Source: Hyphomicrobiaceae bacterium
GTDB lineage: Bacteria > Pseudomonadota > Alphaproteobacteria > Rhizobiales > Hyphomicrobiaceae
Reading direction: 5' to 3'
DNA: 59,601 nucleotides
NCBI GenBank assembly: GCA_023384095.1
Contig: JAHDXT010000020.1
Span: forward strand, 1-59,601
Part shown: in pieces, positions 1 to 9,077 of the stretch
How the letters are laid out: the number at the start of each line of letters is the position of its first letter
How positions within the stretch are numbered: the stretch's first letter is position 1
Made by a program: the position numbers and the translations under genes
Notes under the pieces: generated by a model
What the model saw: only the letters and a program-made list of their open reading frames with translations
What the model was told of the DNA's origin: nothing
Databases searched by the model: none

Positions 1-518
1 CCGAGCGTGTTGCTGACGTGGGTCGCCGGATCGGGGCCGAAGGTGAGGCCATGCCCGCGCGCCGCGTTGCGCAGCGTATCGAGGATGCAGCCGGGCTCGA
101 CGCGCGCCAGCCGGCGCCCGGGATCGATCTCGACCATACGGTTCAAGTATTTCGAGAAATCGAGCACCACGGCCCTGTTGGTGGCCTCGCCGGCGAGGCT
201 GGTGCCGCCGCCCCGCGGCAGGATGGGCGCGCCGTGGCGGCGGCAGACCGCCATCGCACGCTCGACGTCGGCCACGGTTCGCGGCACCACCACTCCGACA
301 GGCACCTGGCGGTAGTTGGAGGCGTCCGTTGCGTAGAGCGCGCGGCTGCCGCTGTCGAACCTGACCTCTCCTTCGAGCTCCTGCCTGAGATCGCGCGCCA
401 GCCGGTCGGCGGAGAAGTGCGCCGGCAGCTCGAACTCGCTCTCCACCCGGCCGCTGCCGGCGAGCGTGATCTCAGTGACGAGCGGGTCGGCGTGCTCGGC
501 TCGCGGGACATCGACCAT
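1..518 (-). CDS. FAD-linked oxidase (GlcD/D-lactate dehydrogenase type), N-terminal part
   Basis: The visible first ~172 residues form an FAD-binding PCMH-type domain. The hallmark motif PRGGGTSLAG lies near residue 105, preceded by VVVPRTVADVERAMAVC, and followed by a VVLDFSKYLNRMVEID strand. Such proteins oxidise 2-hydroxy acids such as D-lactate or glycolate and pass electrons to the respiratory chain. The start is the ATG at 516-518. The C-terminal substrate domain, and any fused Fe-S domain, lie outside the window, so the exact substrate cannot be given. The gene begins 37 bp after the stop of the PoxB-like gene on the same strand, so the two are probably co-transcribed. Confidence 0.8.
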   Translation of the reverse strand, partial: MVDVPRAEHADPLVTEITLAGSGRVESEFELPAHFSADRLARDLRQELEGEVRFDSGSRALYATDASNYRQVPVGVVVPRTVADVERAMAVCRRHGAPILPRGGGTSLAGEATNRAVVLDFSKYLNRMVEIDPGRRLARVEPGCILDTLRNAARGHGLTFGPDPATHVSNTL

Positions 519-555
519 GACGGCTCCTTTGCCTGCGGTGGCAGACAGGCTGCTC

Positions 556-2310
556 TCAGACCATCTCGCGCACCCTGTCCGAGGCGACGGTCAGCGCGAT
601 CCTGCCGGCATTCGGCGTGCCGCTGGCGAGCGCATGGGCGAACTTCGCGGCCTGCTTGAGGCTGACGCGCGGCGGCATCGGCGGCTCGTGCGGATCGACG
701 ACTGCCTCGACCAGGACAGGCCCGGCGGTCGACAGCGCATCGCGCAGGATATCGGCGCAGTCGGCCGCGTCGTCGATGATGAAGCTGGCGACGCCGAAGC
801 CGCGCGCGACCGTCGCGAAGTCGATCGGCTGCAGCTCGCAGCCGTACTCGGGGTTGCCGAGAAACACCATCTGCTCCCACTTGATCTGGCCGAGCGAGTT
901 GTTCTTGATGACGATGATCTTGACGTCGAGGCAGTACTTCACCGCGGTCGCAAGCTCGCCCATCAGCATGGTCAGCGCGCCGTCGCCGACGAAGGCCACG
1001 ACCTGCCGGCCCGGGAAGGCGAGCGCGGCGGCGTTGGCGTAGGGCAGCCCGCAGGCCATGGTGGCGAGCATCCCCGAGCACGAGAACATCATGTCGCCGC
1101 GCATGTCGACGTGGCGCGCGATCCAGGTGGTGACGGTGCCGGAGTCGGTGGTCAGGATGGCCTTTTCGCTGAGCAGCTTGTTGAGCTCGTGCGCCACCAC
1201 CTGCGGCTTCATCGGCTTGTCGGTGCGCGTGCCGCGCTCCTCCATCAGCTTGCGCCAGGACTTCATCCCCTTCTGCGCCGTGTCGAGGAACGAGCGGTCC
1301 TGCTTCTGGTGGAGCTGTGGCAGCAGGCTCCGCAGCACGGTGGCCGAGTCGCCGACGAGCGCCGCGTCCACGGGATAGCGCAGTCCGATCCGCTTGGGGT
1401 CGATCTCGATCTGCACGCATCGCGCTTTGCCGGGAGTCGGGTAGAATTCGATGTAAGGGAAGCTCGACCCGATGACGAACAGCGTGTCGCAACTCTCCAG
1501 CGCGTCCTGGGACGGCGCCGTTCCGAGCAGTCCCACGCCCCCGGTCGTCAGCGGGTGGTCGTCGGGGACGACGCCCTTGCCGAGCAGCGGCTTGACGATC
1601 GGCGCACAGAGCTTCTCGGCAACCGCGATCACCTCGTCGCGGGCGTTGATCGCGCCGCGACCCGCCAGGATGGCGATGTTGCTGCCGGCATTGAGGATCT
1701 GGGCGGCGGCTGCCATCTCCTCCGCGGAGGCCATGTGGGCGCTCTCGGCCATCAGGTCGGCCGCGTGCAGAGGAACGTTGCGCTCCGAGCGGTGCGCCGA
1801 TGACATGGGCAGCGACTGCAGATCGACCGGCATCGTGACATGTGAGACGCCGCGGTAGGCGAGCGCCGTCCGGCAGGCGAGCTCGGTCACGTTGCGCACG
1901 TGCGCCGGGCTCATGATGCGGGCGTTGTAGACGCTGACGTCGGCGTAGAGGCGATCGAGGCCGACGTCCTGCTGCGTCTGCGTATTGAGAAGGTCGTGAT
2001 AGGGCAGCCCGGTGATCGCGAGCACCGGCTGGTTGTCGAGCTTGGCGTCGTAGAGCCCGTTGAGCAGGTGAATGCCTCCGGGCCCGGACGTGGCGAGGCA
2101 GACGCCGAGCTTGCCGGTGAACTTGGCGTATCCGCACGCCATGAAGGCGGCAGCCTCCTCGTGGCGGATCTGGATGAACCGTATCTTGTCCTGCTTCTGG
2201 CGCAGCGCCTCCATGATGCCGTTGATGCCGTCGCCCGGCATTCCGAAAATCACTTCCACGTCCCAATCGATCAGCGTGTCGATGAGCATATCGGCGGCGG
2301 TCGTGGCCAT
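556..2310 (-). CDS. ThDP-dependent pyruvate oxidase/dehydrogenase (PoxB-like)
   Basis: A 584-residue thiamine-diphosphate enzyme of the acetolactate synthase/pyruvate oxidase family. The N-terminal PYR domain carries the catalytic glutamate in IRHEEAAAFMACGYAK. The central domain has VIGSSFPYIEFYPTPGKAR. The C-terminal PP domain has the ThDP/Mg motif GDGALTMLMGELATA with the downstream NN. Length and PIDFATVARGFGVASF resemble ubiquinone-dependent pyruvate dehydrogenase PoxB, which decarboxylates pyruvate to acetate and reduces quinone. The last ~25 residues do not clearly resemble the amphipathic membrane-binding tail of E. coli PoxB, so another 2-oxoacid substrate is possible. The start ATG has an AGGAG 7 nt upstream. 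It leads a minus-strand pair with the FAD-linked oxidase. Confidence 0.85.
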   Translation of the reverse strand: MATTAADMLIDTLIDWDVEVIFGMPGDGINGIMEALRQKQDKIRFIQIRHEEAAAFMACGYAKFTGKLGVCLATSGPGGIHLLNGLYDAKLDNQPVLAITGLPYHDLLNTQTQQDVGLDRLYADVSVYNARIMSPAHVRNVTELACRTALAYRGVSHVTMPVDLQSLPMSSAHRSERNVPLHAADLMAESAHMASAEEMAAAAQILNAGSNIAILAGRGAINARDEVIAVAEKLCAPIVKPLLGKGVVPDDHPLTTGGVGLLGTAPSQDALESCDTLFVIGSSFPYIEFYPTPGKARCVQIEIDPKRIGLRYPVDAALVGDSATVLRSLLPQLHQKQDRSFLDTAQKGMKSWRKLMEERGTRTDKPMKPQVVAHELNKLLSEKAILTTDSGTVTTWIARHVDMRGDMMFSCSGMLATMACGLPYANAAALAFPGRQVVAFVGDGALTMLMGELATAVKYCLDVKIIVIKNNSLGQIKWEQMVFLGNPEYGCELQPIDFATVARGFGVASFIIDDAADCADILRDALSTAGPVLVEAVVDPHEPPMPPRVSLKQAAKFAHALASGTPNAGRIALTVASDRVREMV

Positions 2311-2544
2311 CGGTTTCTCCTGGACGCTAGGGCCGAGCGGATCGCGCGGACGCAGGGCTGGCGGTTTGGATGCTGCCGCGCACACGAGGATCAACCGGCA
2401 CTGCAACGTGATAGTTCCCTGTCCGCCGCCCGCTCGTAGCGATGCCTCGTCTGGTCGTCTGCCGGAACCATTCGATCGGGCTCTCGTTGGGAGGGCAGCA
2501 GCCGGCGCATCCGCCCGCACGGTCCCAGCCTTTCCGGAGGTCCC

Positions 2545-2997
2545 ATGCAGAGAAAGCTCGTTCACCAGGCAGCCGGCCAGCGCATCTACGTGGCGGTGCT
2601 CGAGTCGGGAGACGAGGTTTGCGGCTCGCTGCAGAGGCTGGCCGAGGAGGAGAGCCTTTCGGCGGCCAGCGTCACCGCGATCGGCGCCTTCCGCGATGCG
2701 AGGCTGGCGTTCTTCGACTGGGAGACGAAAGCTTACGAGGAGATCCCGGTCGACGAGCAGATCGAGGTGCTCTCGCTCAACGGCGACATCTCGCTCGATC
2801 AGCACGACAGGCCCAAGCTGCACCTGCACACGGTGCTCGGTCGCCGCGGCGGCTCCACCATCGGCGGCCATCTGCTGGGGGCGCACGTGCGGCCGACCCT
2901 GGAGGTGGTGCTGAGCGAGACGCCGGCCTTCCTGCGCCGCGTGCACGATCCTCACAGCGGGCTGGCGCTGATCCGCATGGATGCGAGCACGGTCTGA
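2545..2997 (+). CDS. PPC (DUF296) domain protein
   Basis: A 150-residue single-domain protein of the PPC/DUF296 (plants and prokaryotes conserved) family. The supporting pattern is a GDEVCGSLQRLAEEE start, an ASVTAIGAFRDARLAFFD strand, a metal-binding-like KLHLHTVLGRRGGSTIGGHL segment and a C-terminal TLEVVLSE strand. In plants the domain occurs in AT-hook proteins. Bacterial members are small, form trimers and have no settled function. A GGAGG lies 6 nt before the ATG. It is divergent from the PoxB-like gene (234 bp apart) and shares no obvious pathway with its neighbours. Confidence 0.8.
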   Translation: MQRKLVHQAAGQRIYVAVLESGDEVCGSLQRLAEEESLSAASVTAIGAFRDARLAFFDWETKAYEEIPVDEQIEVLSLNGDISLDQHDRPKLHLHTVLGRRGGSTIGGHLLGAHVRPTLEVVLSETPAFLRRVHDPHSGLALIRMDASTV

Positions 2998-3028
2998 TCC
3001 GTGGGGCTGGTTGGTGTTGTGAATCTCA

Positions 3029-3260
3029 CGCTTGATCCCCTGCTGCCGGATCGGCAGTCGCTTCGCTCCCTGGTCCGGGATGAGCCTATTCTCCCTTTCC
3101 AGCGGGAGAGGGCTAGGGTGAGGGTCATCGGGTGGCGATACGATGTCCTCCCCTTGACGGGGAGGGCGGCGCGGCGAAAGCCGCGCGGGTGGGGTGGGGC
3201 CACGAATGCAACGTCCGAACCCGGGCTCTCCGACCCCGCAAGGGGGAGGAGAGAAGTGTC
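3029..3260. repeat. Mosaic of intergenic palindromic repeats
   Basis: This non-coding stretch holds three repeat-like blocks in a row. Block 1 (about 3047-3083) matches 39757-39793 in this window with one mismatch over 37 bases. Block 2 (about 3089-3128) is a CTCCC...GGGAG palindrome followed by an AGGGTGAGGGT tail. Block 3 (about 3150-3200) pairs CCTCCCC with GGGGAGG and continues into GC-rich hairpins. Such blocks resemble the small palindromic intergenic repeats common in rhizobial genomes. No gene is seen between 3001 and 3313. Confidence 0.6.
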
Positions 3261-3313
3261 GTCGCACCTGTTTCAATCTCAGCCGAACAGACTCCAGGGG
3301 GCCTGGCATCGAT

Positions 3314-4531
3314 ATGCGCGGCGACGCTGAGGTGCCCGGCCGACGCCTCTACTCGGGGCCGCAGCTCCAGCGGGCGGTCACCATCGCCGACCTGCGCGCC
3401 ATGGCGCGCAAGCGCCTGCCCGGCTTCGCGCTCGAGTATCTGGAAGGCGGCGCCGAGGAGGAGGCGACGCTGGCGCGCAACCGCACCACCTTCGCCGAGT
3501 GGCGGTTCCTGCCGCGAACACTCGTCGATACCTCACGGATCGATACCGCCAGACCGCTGTTCGGCGCGGAGGTGCCGGTGCCGATCGTCGTGGCGCCGAC
3601 CGGCCTCAACGGCATCTTCATCGCCGGAGCCGACGTGATGCTCGCACGCGCAGCGGCGGCGGCCGGTCTGCCGTTCGCGCAGAGCACGATGTCGAACGAG
3701 ACGATGGAGGCCGTGGCGGCTGTGCGCGGCCTCAGGCACTGGTGGCAGCTCTACGTGTTCGGCCCTCCCGACGTGCACCGCGAGCTGATCGGGCGTGCGC
3801 AGCGTTGCGGCTGCGAGGCCCTGATCGTCACCACCGACTGCCAGATGTACGGCAATCGCGAATGGGAGCGACGGACGCGCTCGAGCCCGAAGTCGCTGTC
3901 GCTGGGCTCGGTGCTCGATGCCGCCTGGCACCTGCGCTGGCTCGCCTCGACGCTGCTGCCTCAGGGCATGCCGAGCTTCGAGAACATCATCGGGTTCGTG
4001 CCCTCGGACCGGCGCAGCTTCTTCGACAGTGCCTACTGGGTGCGATCGAACATGCAGCGCGACATGAGCTGGGAGACGATCGCGGAGATCCGCAAGCTCT
4101 GGCCGCGCACGCTGATCGTCAAGGGCGTGCTCAGCGCCGGGGACGTGACCCGCGCGGCGGAGATTGGCGCCGACGGCGTCGTCATCTCCAACCACGGCGG
4201 GCGGCAGCTCGACTGGGCCGTCGCGCCGCTCGACGTGCTCCCGGACGCGCGCAAGGCGGTCGGCAGCGGGCTGACCATCCTGATCGACGGCGGCATCCGG
4301 CGCGGCACCGACGTGGTCAAGGCGCTGGCGCTCGGCGCCGATGCGGTGATGGTCGGCCGCGCGCCGCTCTACGGCCTCTCGGCCGCCGGCGAGGCCGGCG
4401 TCGCGAAGGCGCTCGGCATCCTGCGCGAGGAGACCGAGCGCACGCTCTTCCTGCTCGGCGCCGCCTCGCTCCGCGACCTCGGCCCCCAGCTCCTCGTGCG
4501 CGCGGAGGGGTTCGGGCTCGTCAGGCCATGA
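3314..4531 (+). CDS. FMN-dependent alpha-hydroxy acid dehydrogenase (LldD/glycolate oxidase family)
   Basis: A 405-residue TIM-barrel flavoenzyme oxidising (S)-2-hydroxy acids such as L-lactate, glycolate or mandelate to 2-oxo acids. The family pattern is clear. LEYLEGGAEEEATLARN lies near residue 40, VPIVVAPTGLNG carries FMN contacts, WWQLYV has the active-site tyrosine, LIVTTDCQMYGNRE follows, and SNHGGRQLD holds the catalytic histidine and arginine. The GGIRRGTDVVKALALGADAVMVGR phosphate-binding segment is near the C-terminus. The ATG at 3314 is preferred because upstream in-frame codons fall in the repeat region. No strong Shine-Dalgarno is visible. The end overlaps the 3' end of mgtE by 11 bp. 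The substrate cannot be decided from sequence. Confidence 0.88.
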   Translation: MRGDAEVPGRRLYSGPQLQRAVTIADLRAMARKRLPGFALEYLEGGAEEEATLARNRTTFAEWRFLPRTLVDTSRIDTARPLFGAEVPVPIVVAPTGLNGIFIAGADVMLARAAAAAGLPFAQSTMSNETMEAVAAVRGLRHWWQLYVFGPPDVHRELIGRAQRCGCEALIVTTDCQMYGNREWERRTRSSPKSLSLGSVLDAAWHLRWLASTLLPQGMPSFENIIGFVPSDRRSFFDSAYWVRSNMQRDMSWETIAEIRKLWPRTLIVKGVLSAGDVTRAAEIGADGVVISNHGGRQLDWAVAPLDVLPDARKAVGSGLTILIDGGIRRGTDVVKALALGADAVMVGRAPLYGLSAAGEAGVAKALGILREETERTLFLLGAASLRDLGPQLLVRAEGFGLVRP

Positions 4532-5912
4532 GAACGGCGGTGGCGATGCCGAGATATATGACGACGCCCGCCACGTCCGCGATCGAGGTGATGAGCGGCG
4601 CGCTGGCCGAGGCCGGGTCGAGCTTGAACCGGCTCAGCAGGAACGGCAGCGACATCCCCACGATGCTGCCGGTGATGACGACCAGCACCATGGTCGCAGC
4701 CACGACCAGCGCGATCTGAGGCCCGCCGCGGACCGCGCCGATGCCGGCCACGGCCGCCGCCATCGTCAGTCCGAGCGCGGCGGCGACGAGCAGCTCCCGC
4801 CCCAGCATCTGTCCCCAGTCGGCAAGCCGCACGTCGCCTGTCGCCAGCGCACGCACCATCAGGGTGGAGGCTTGCGCGCCGGCATTGCCGCCGCCGGCGA
4901 TCAGCAGCGGCAGGAAGAACACCAGCGCCACGTGCGCCACGATCGTCCTCTCGAACAGCGCCAGCCCCGCGCCGGAGAAGATGTTGAAGAACACCAGCAG
5001 CACCAGCCACGTGATCCGCTTGCGGTAGAGCAGCCCGATGCTGGCGTCCTTGAGGCTGGTGGCCAGCGCGCCGACGGTGCCGACCTTGTGGAAGTCCTTG
5101 GTGGCCTCCTCCTCGGCGACGTCCATGGCGTCGTCCTGCGTGACGATGCCGACCAGCGCATCGCCGCCGTTGATGATCGGCAGGGCGATGAGGTCGTATT
5201 TCGCGACCAGGCGCGCCACCTCCGCCCGGCTGTCCTCGGCGCGGGCGTGGATGACGTTGGTGTCCATGATGTCGGCGATTTTGGCGGTCGGCTCGGCCAG
5301 GATCAGGTCGCGCAGCGACAGGACGCCGGCGAGACGCCGCGCCTCGTCGACCACGTAGGCGTTATAGATCGTCTCCTTGTCCGGGGCCGCGAGGCGCAGG
5401 CTCTCGATGGCCTCGCGCGCGGTCAGGTGCGGCGGCAGCGTCGCGTAGTCCGACGTCATCACCGCGCCCGCCGTACCCTCCGGGTAGGACGCCAGTCTGC
5501 GGATGTCCTCCCGCTCCGCCTGCGCCAGCGCAGGCAGCAGCGTCTCCTGCTGCTCGTGCGGCAGTCGGTTGAAAAGGTCGGCCCGCTCGTCGGGCGACAT
5601 CTCAGAGACGATCCTGGCGAACTCGCGCCGGCCGAGCGCGCGCCCGATCTCGATCTGGTCGTCGGAGTCGAGATAGCCGAACACGTCGGCGCGCTCGTCG
5701 AGCGGCAGCAGGCGCAGCAGCCTGCCCGACGCACCGGGCGGCAGGCTCGCCAGCAGGCCGGCGATGTCGGCAGAGTGCTGATCCTCGAACCAGGTCAGGA
5801 TCGAATCCGTGTCGCCCGCCTGCAGGCGATCCATGATCGCCGGCGCCAGCTCGACCGGGCCGCCCGCGGCCGCGGCAAGAAGGTCCCGATCGTGGAAGAC
5901 TTCCTGGTTCAT
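4521..5912 (-). CDS. mgtE: Magnesium transporter MgtE
   Basis: A 463-residue MgtE-family Mg2+ channel. The N-terminal ~130 residues form the MgtE N domain, with the repeated helical pattern ADIAGLLASLPP...ADVFGYLDSDDQIEI...ADLFNRLPHEQQ. A CBS pair follows, at about residues 140-260, and closes the pore when cytosolic Mg2+ is high. The C-terminal part has five hydrophobic helices, including LIAGGGNAGAQASTL, the family's conserved pore segment, and an ending rich in VITGSIVGMSLPFLL. A GAGGAGG lies 5 nt before the ATG. The upstream 413 bp holds no gene, and I could not recognise an Mg2+ riboswitch there. Confidence 0.95.
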   Translation of the reverse strand: MNQEVFHDRDLLAAAAGGPVELAPAIMDRLQAGDTDSILTWFEDQHSADIAGLLASLPPGASGRLLRLLPLDERADVFGYLDSDDQIEIGRALGRREFARIVSEMSPDERADLFNRLPHEQQETLLPALAQAEREDIRRLASYPEGTAGAVMTSDYATLPPHLTAREAIESLRLAAPDKETIYNAYVVDEARRLAGVLSLRDLILAEPTAKIADIMDTNVIHARAEDSRAEVARLVAKYDLIALPIINGGDALVGIVTQDDAMDVAEEEATKDFHKVGTVGALATSLKDASIGLLYRKRITWLVLLVFFNIFSGAGLALFERTIVAHVALVFFLPLLIAGGGNAGAQASTLMVRALATGDVRLADWGQMLGRELLVAAALGLTMAAAVAGIGAVRGGPQIALVVAATMVLVVITGSIVGMSLPFLLSRFKLDPASASAPLITSIADVAGVVIYLGIATAVLMA

Positions 5913-6325
5913 GTCCGCCTCCTCACGGCCGCCCTGGTGCGGGCAGCCGGTGGCGGACTGCGAGGGGCCTAGAAGCGGCGGGCCCTCAGAGCCGACACGA
6001 GCAGCCGTACCTTGCAGCGCATGGCAGCCCCGGCGGGCTGCATTGTCGCGTTCCGGTCGGTGTCCCCGAAGGGACGGCTACTGGGTACGTCCATTGCTGA
6101 TCCGTTGCTCGGAATGGCGGCGGAAGGATCGCCGCACTTGGCCGGTAGATGCAGTGAGCCGTGCCCCGTGTCAACCGCCGCGGGGGCCAGCGCGGCAATT
6201 CAGCAGGTGCATAACGCGGGAACGGATGCCTGTCCGGTGCGTCCGACAGGTTGGAATACTGTTGCCCCGCCGGCGCGTCAGCCCCCGCCATCGCGCAGCC
6301 CGAGCAGAGGAAGGTCGGCTTGCCG
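5913..6325. other. Intergenic region between divergent mgtE and SLC13 permease
   Basis: About 410 bp without a credible gene, separating two divergent transporter genes. A perfect 6-bp inverted repeat (CCTGTC/GACAGG, 6229-6250) lies about 75 bp before the permease start. Open frames here are short and lack ribosome binding sites. Promoters for both genes must lie here, but no -35/-10 pair is convincing by eye. Confidence 0.5.
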
Positions 6326-8104
6326 ATGTCGGTCGAGCAGATCACCGCGTCCGCGATCGTCGTTGCCACGATCATCCTGTTCGTGTGGGGCCGGTGGCGG
6401 TACGACCTGGTGTCGGTGTTCGCGTTGCTCGCCGTCGTGTTGACGGGGCTCGTCCCGCCGCAGCAGGCGTTCCTGGGCTTCGGCCATCCGGCCGTGCTGA
6501 CGGTGATCGGCGTGCTCATCCTCAGCCGCGGCCTGCAGAACGCCGGCATCGTCGATGTCGTCCTCAGGCTGCTGGCGCCGCTGAAGGGCCGCCCGGCCAT
6601 GCAGCTCACCGGTCAGACGATCATCATCGCCGTCCTCTCGTCGTTCATGAACAACGTCGGGGCGCTTGCCCTCATGCTGCCCGTCGCCATGCGCACGGCC
6701 TACCGCGAGAACTTCTCCCCTGCCATCATCCTGATGCCGCTGGCGTTCGGCTCGCTGCTGGGCGGCCTCACGACGCTTATCGGCACGCCCCCCAACATCA
6801 TCGTGTCGACGTTCCGGCAGGATTCGGTGGGCCGGCCTTACGCCATGTTCGATTTCGCGCCGGTCGGCGTCGCGGTCGCGGTCGCCGGCATCGCTTTCAT
6901 GATGATGTTCGGCTGGCGGCTCATCCCCAGCGACCGGCGGCGGGCATTGGGAGCGGAAGCCGCCTTGAAGATCGAGGACTACATCACCGAGGTGCGCGCG
7001 GACGAAGGCTCCAGGGCCATCGGTCGCACGATCGGCGCGGTCGTGAGCCCGGCGGAGGGAGAGGTGTTCGTCGTCGCCCTGGTTCGCGGAGAGTCCCGGG
7101 ACGCTGCGCCTCGCGACGATGAGCCGATCCGGCCCGGCGACGTCCTGATCCTGGAAGGCAACCCCGATGCGCTCAAGACCGTGATCGACGATGCGGGTTT
7201 CTCCCTCGTCGGCAGCAAGGAGACGGGTCCGGTGCCGCTCAAGCCGGAGAATATCGGCATCGTGGAGGCGATCGTCGCGCCGGGATCGAGGATCATCCAG
7301 CACTCTCCGGCGTCGCTCCACCTGCGATCGGCCCACGGCGTCAACCTGCTGGCGATCTCGCGCCATGGCCGCAGGATCAGCGCCCGACTCAAGGACGTGC
7401 GATTTCGCTCCGGCGACGTCGTCCTGCTGCACGGTCCTGCGGATTCCATGGCCGAGACGCTCTCCGAGCTGCAGTGTCTGCCGCTGGCCGAGCGGACAGT
7501 GGGCATCGGCCGGCCGCCTCGCCTGATCATGGCCAGCAGTCTGTTCGTGGGCGCCATCGCCGTCACGCTGCTCGGGCTCCTGCCGGTGCAGGTGGCGTTC
7601 ATCGGAGCGGCGGCCCTGATGGCGGCGACCGGCGTGCTGAAGCTCGACGAGGCCTACGGCGCGATCGACTGGCCCGTCATCGTGCTGATCGGGGCCATGT
7701 TCCCCGTCGGCGCCGCGCTCGAGGCCACCGGCACGGCGACGCTCGTCGCCAACGGCCTGCTGTCGATCGTCAGCGACATGGGGCCGGCCTGGGCGCTGCT
7801 GGTCCTGCTGGTCGTGACCATGACCCTGTCGGACGTCATCAACAACAGCGCGACGGCGCTCGTCATGGCCCCGATCGGCGTCAGCATGGCGGCGCAGCTC
7901 GGCGCCAGTCCCGACCCGTTCCTGATGGCCGTGGCAGTCGGCTCGTCCTCGGCGTTCCTGACCCCCATCGGGCACCAGAACAACGCGCTGATTCTCGAGC
8001 CCGGCGGCTACCGCTTCGGCGACTACTGGCGGATGGGGCTTCCGCTCGAGGTCGTGATCGTCGCCGTCGCCGTGCCGATGATCCTCGTCGTCTGGCCGTT
8101 GTGA
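6326..8104 (+). CDS. SLC13-family permease with central TrkA-C domains
   Basis: A 592-residue inner-membrane carrier of the divalent anion:Na+ symporter (SLC13/ArsB-NhaD) fold. The N-terminal half contains the re-entrant motif NNVGALALMLP and LIGTPPNI. The C-terminal half repeats it with NNSATALVMAPIG and TPIGHQNN. Between them (about residues 210-400) are two regulatory TrkA-C (RCK_C)-like domains, ending RPGDVLILEGNPD and RSGDVVLLHGPAD. Related proteins move sulfate, dicarboxylates or similar anions, but the substrate cannot be assigned. The ATG at 6326 has AGAGGAAGG about 12 nt upstream and begins directly at the first membrane helix, so it is preferred over an upstream TTG. Confidence 0.88.
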   Translation: MSVEQITASAIVVATIILFVWGRWRYDLVSVFALLAVVLTGLVPPQQAFLGFGHPAVLTVIGVLILSRGLQNAGIVDVVLRLLAPLKGRPAMQLTGQTIIIAVLSSFMNNVGALALMLPVAMRTAYRENFSPAIILMPLAFGSLLGGLTTLIGTPPNIIVSTFRQDSVGRPYAMFDFAPVGVAVAVAGIAFMMMFGWRLIPSDRRRALGAEAALKIEDYITEVRADEGSRAIGRTIGAVVSPAEGEVFVVALVRGESRDAAPRDDEPIRPGDVLILEGNPDALKTVIDDAGFSLVGSKETGPVPLKPENIGIVEAIVAPGSRIIQHSPASLHLRSAHGVNLLAISRHGRRISARLKDVRFRSGDVVLLHGPADSMAETLSELQCLPLAERTVGIGRPPRLIMASSLFVGAIAVTLLGLLPVQVAFIGAAALMAATGVLKLDEAYGAIDWPVIVLIGAMFPVGAALEATGTATLVANGLLSIVSDMGPAWALLVLLVVTMTLSDVINNSATALVMAPIGVSMAAQLGASPDPFLMAVAVGSSSAFLTPIGHQNNALILEPGGYRFGDYWRMGLPLEVVIVAVAVPMILVVWPL

Positions 8105-8120
8105 GGGCCGCGCCGCTGGC

Positions 8121-8558
8121 TCAGCGGCACACGAGCACGGGGATCGTGCCGTGCGTCAGCACCTTCTGCGTCTCGCTGCCGAGGAACAGCGCCGCCAAAC
8201 CCGTGCGGCCGTGGGAGGCCATGACGATCAGATCGCACCCGTCCGCCTCGGCGGCGGAGATGATGGCCCGCCAGGGCTGGTCATGCTCCATTGATCGGGT
8301 TTCGCAGGACGCCCCCGCGGCCTTTGCCGCATCAGCGGCGACGCCCAGGTATTTCACGGCAGCGGCTTCTGCTCCCTTCCGGTATTCCGACTCCGGGAAG
8401 GCGACCATGATCTCTCCCGGCGCCACGGTGTGCCATGGCCTGATGACGGTCAGCGCCGTGACCCTGGCCTGTAGTGCCTTCGCCAAGCCGACGGCGTGCC
8501 GAATGGCGGCTGCCGAAAGCTCCGAGCCGTCCGTCGCGACCAGAATGTGCTCGTACAC
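8121..8558 (-). CDS. Universal stress protein, UspA family
   Basis: A 145-residue single Usp domain. The N-terminus YEHILVATDGSELSAAAIRHAV carries the strand and nucleotide-proximal aspartate. The C-terminus has DLIVMASHGRTGLAALFLGSETQKVL, close to the ATP-binding G-2x-G-9x-G-S/T pattern, so it is probably an ATP-binding Usp. It is usually cytosolic and linked to stress resistance. It follows the small membrane-protein gene (20 bp gap) on the same strand and converges on the permease. Confidence 0.92.
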   Translation of the reverse strand: MYEHILVATDGSELSAAAIRHAVGLAKALQARVTALTVIRPWHTVAPGEIMVAFPESEYRKGAEAAAVKYLGVAADAAKAAGASCETRSMEHDQPWRAIISAAEADGCDLIVMASHGRTGLAALFLGSETQKVLTHGTIPVLVCR

Positions 8559-8577
8559 GCGCCTTTCCTCCTCGGGC

Positions 8578-8949
8578 TCAACCGGCGATGCGCCACATGG
8601 CTATCGCCAGCAGCGCGGACGCACCCGCAAACGCGACGAGCCCCCGGCGGCCGTTGACGAAGCTGTCCGGTAGCGGCTGCAGCAGCAGCGGCGCGAACAG
8701 CAGCATGCCGCCGCCGCCGATCACAGCCGCATACCAGGGGATGAGGCGCCAGGCGAACGCGACGGCGATCAGACCCGCGATCGCGGCGGCCGTCATGGTG
8801 CCCCACATCAGCGTTGCGCCCGAGGCGCTCTTCAACCGCTCCGCGCGGTGCTCGATCGGAAAATGCCCGCTCACCGTCAGTCCGTAAAGCGCAACCAGCA
8901 GCACAGCGGCCATGAAGAGCAGAAGCTCCGGCCAATAGGTCAGGGACAT
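8578..8949 (-). CDS. Small membrane protein, unknown function
   Basis: A 123-residue protein with about four hydrophobic helices: residues 6-27, 45-65, 68-90 with GGGGMLLFAPLLLQPLPDSF, and 102-120. I do not recognise a family. The hydrophilic stretch between helices 1 and 2 (HFPIEHRAERLKS) and the PLPDSFVNGRRG loop are the only distinctive parts. The ATG at 8949 has GGAGGG about 10 nt upstream. It sits just upstream of the universal stress protein gene and probably shares its transcript. Confidence 0.6.
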   Translation of the reverse strand: MSLTYWPELLLFMAAVLLVALYGLTVSGHFPIEHRAERLKSASGATLMWGTMTAAAIAGLIAVAFAWRLIPWYAAVIGGGGMLLFAPLLLQPLPDSFVNGRRGLVAFAGASALLAIAMWRIAG

Positions 8950-9077
8950 GCGCGAGGGTTTCCCTCCGTTCCGAGTGGGGGTACTTCTGCGCAGCCGCGG
9001 CTTGACCGGCGGGCTGCGCACTCACTAGCATCGGCTCAGATATATCAGATGGCAAGCGCCGCGGGGAGGAATCGCAC

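Noticed and set aside
5913-6325. Mg2+ riboswitch upstream of mgtE
   Set aside because: No M-box (ykoK) conserved segments were recognised. A covariance search would be needed to support it.
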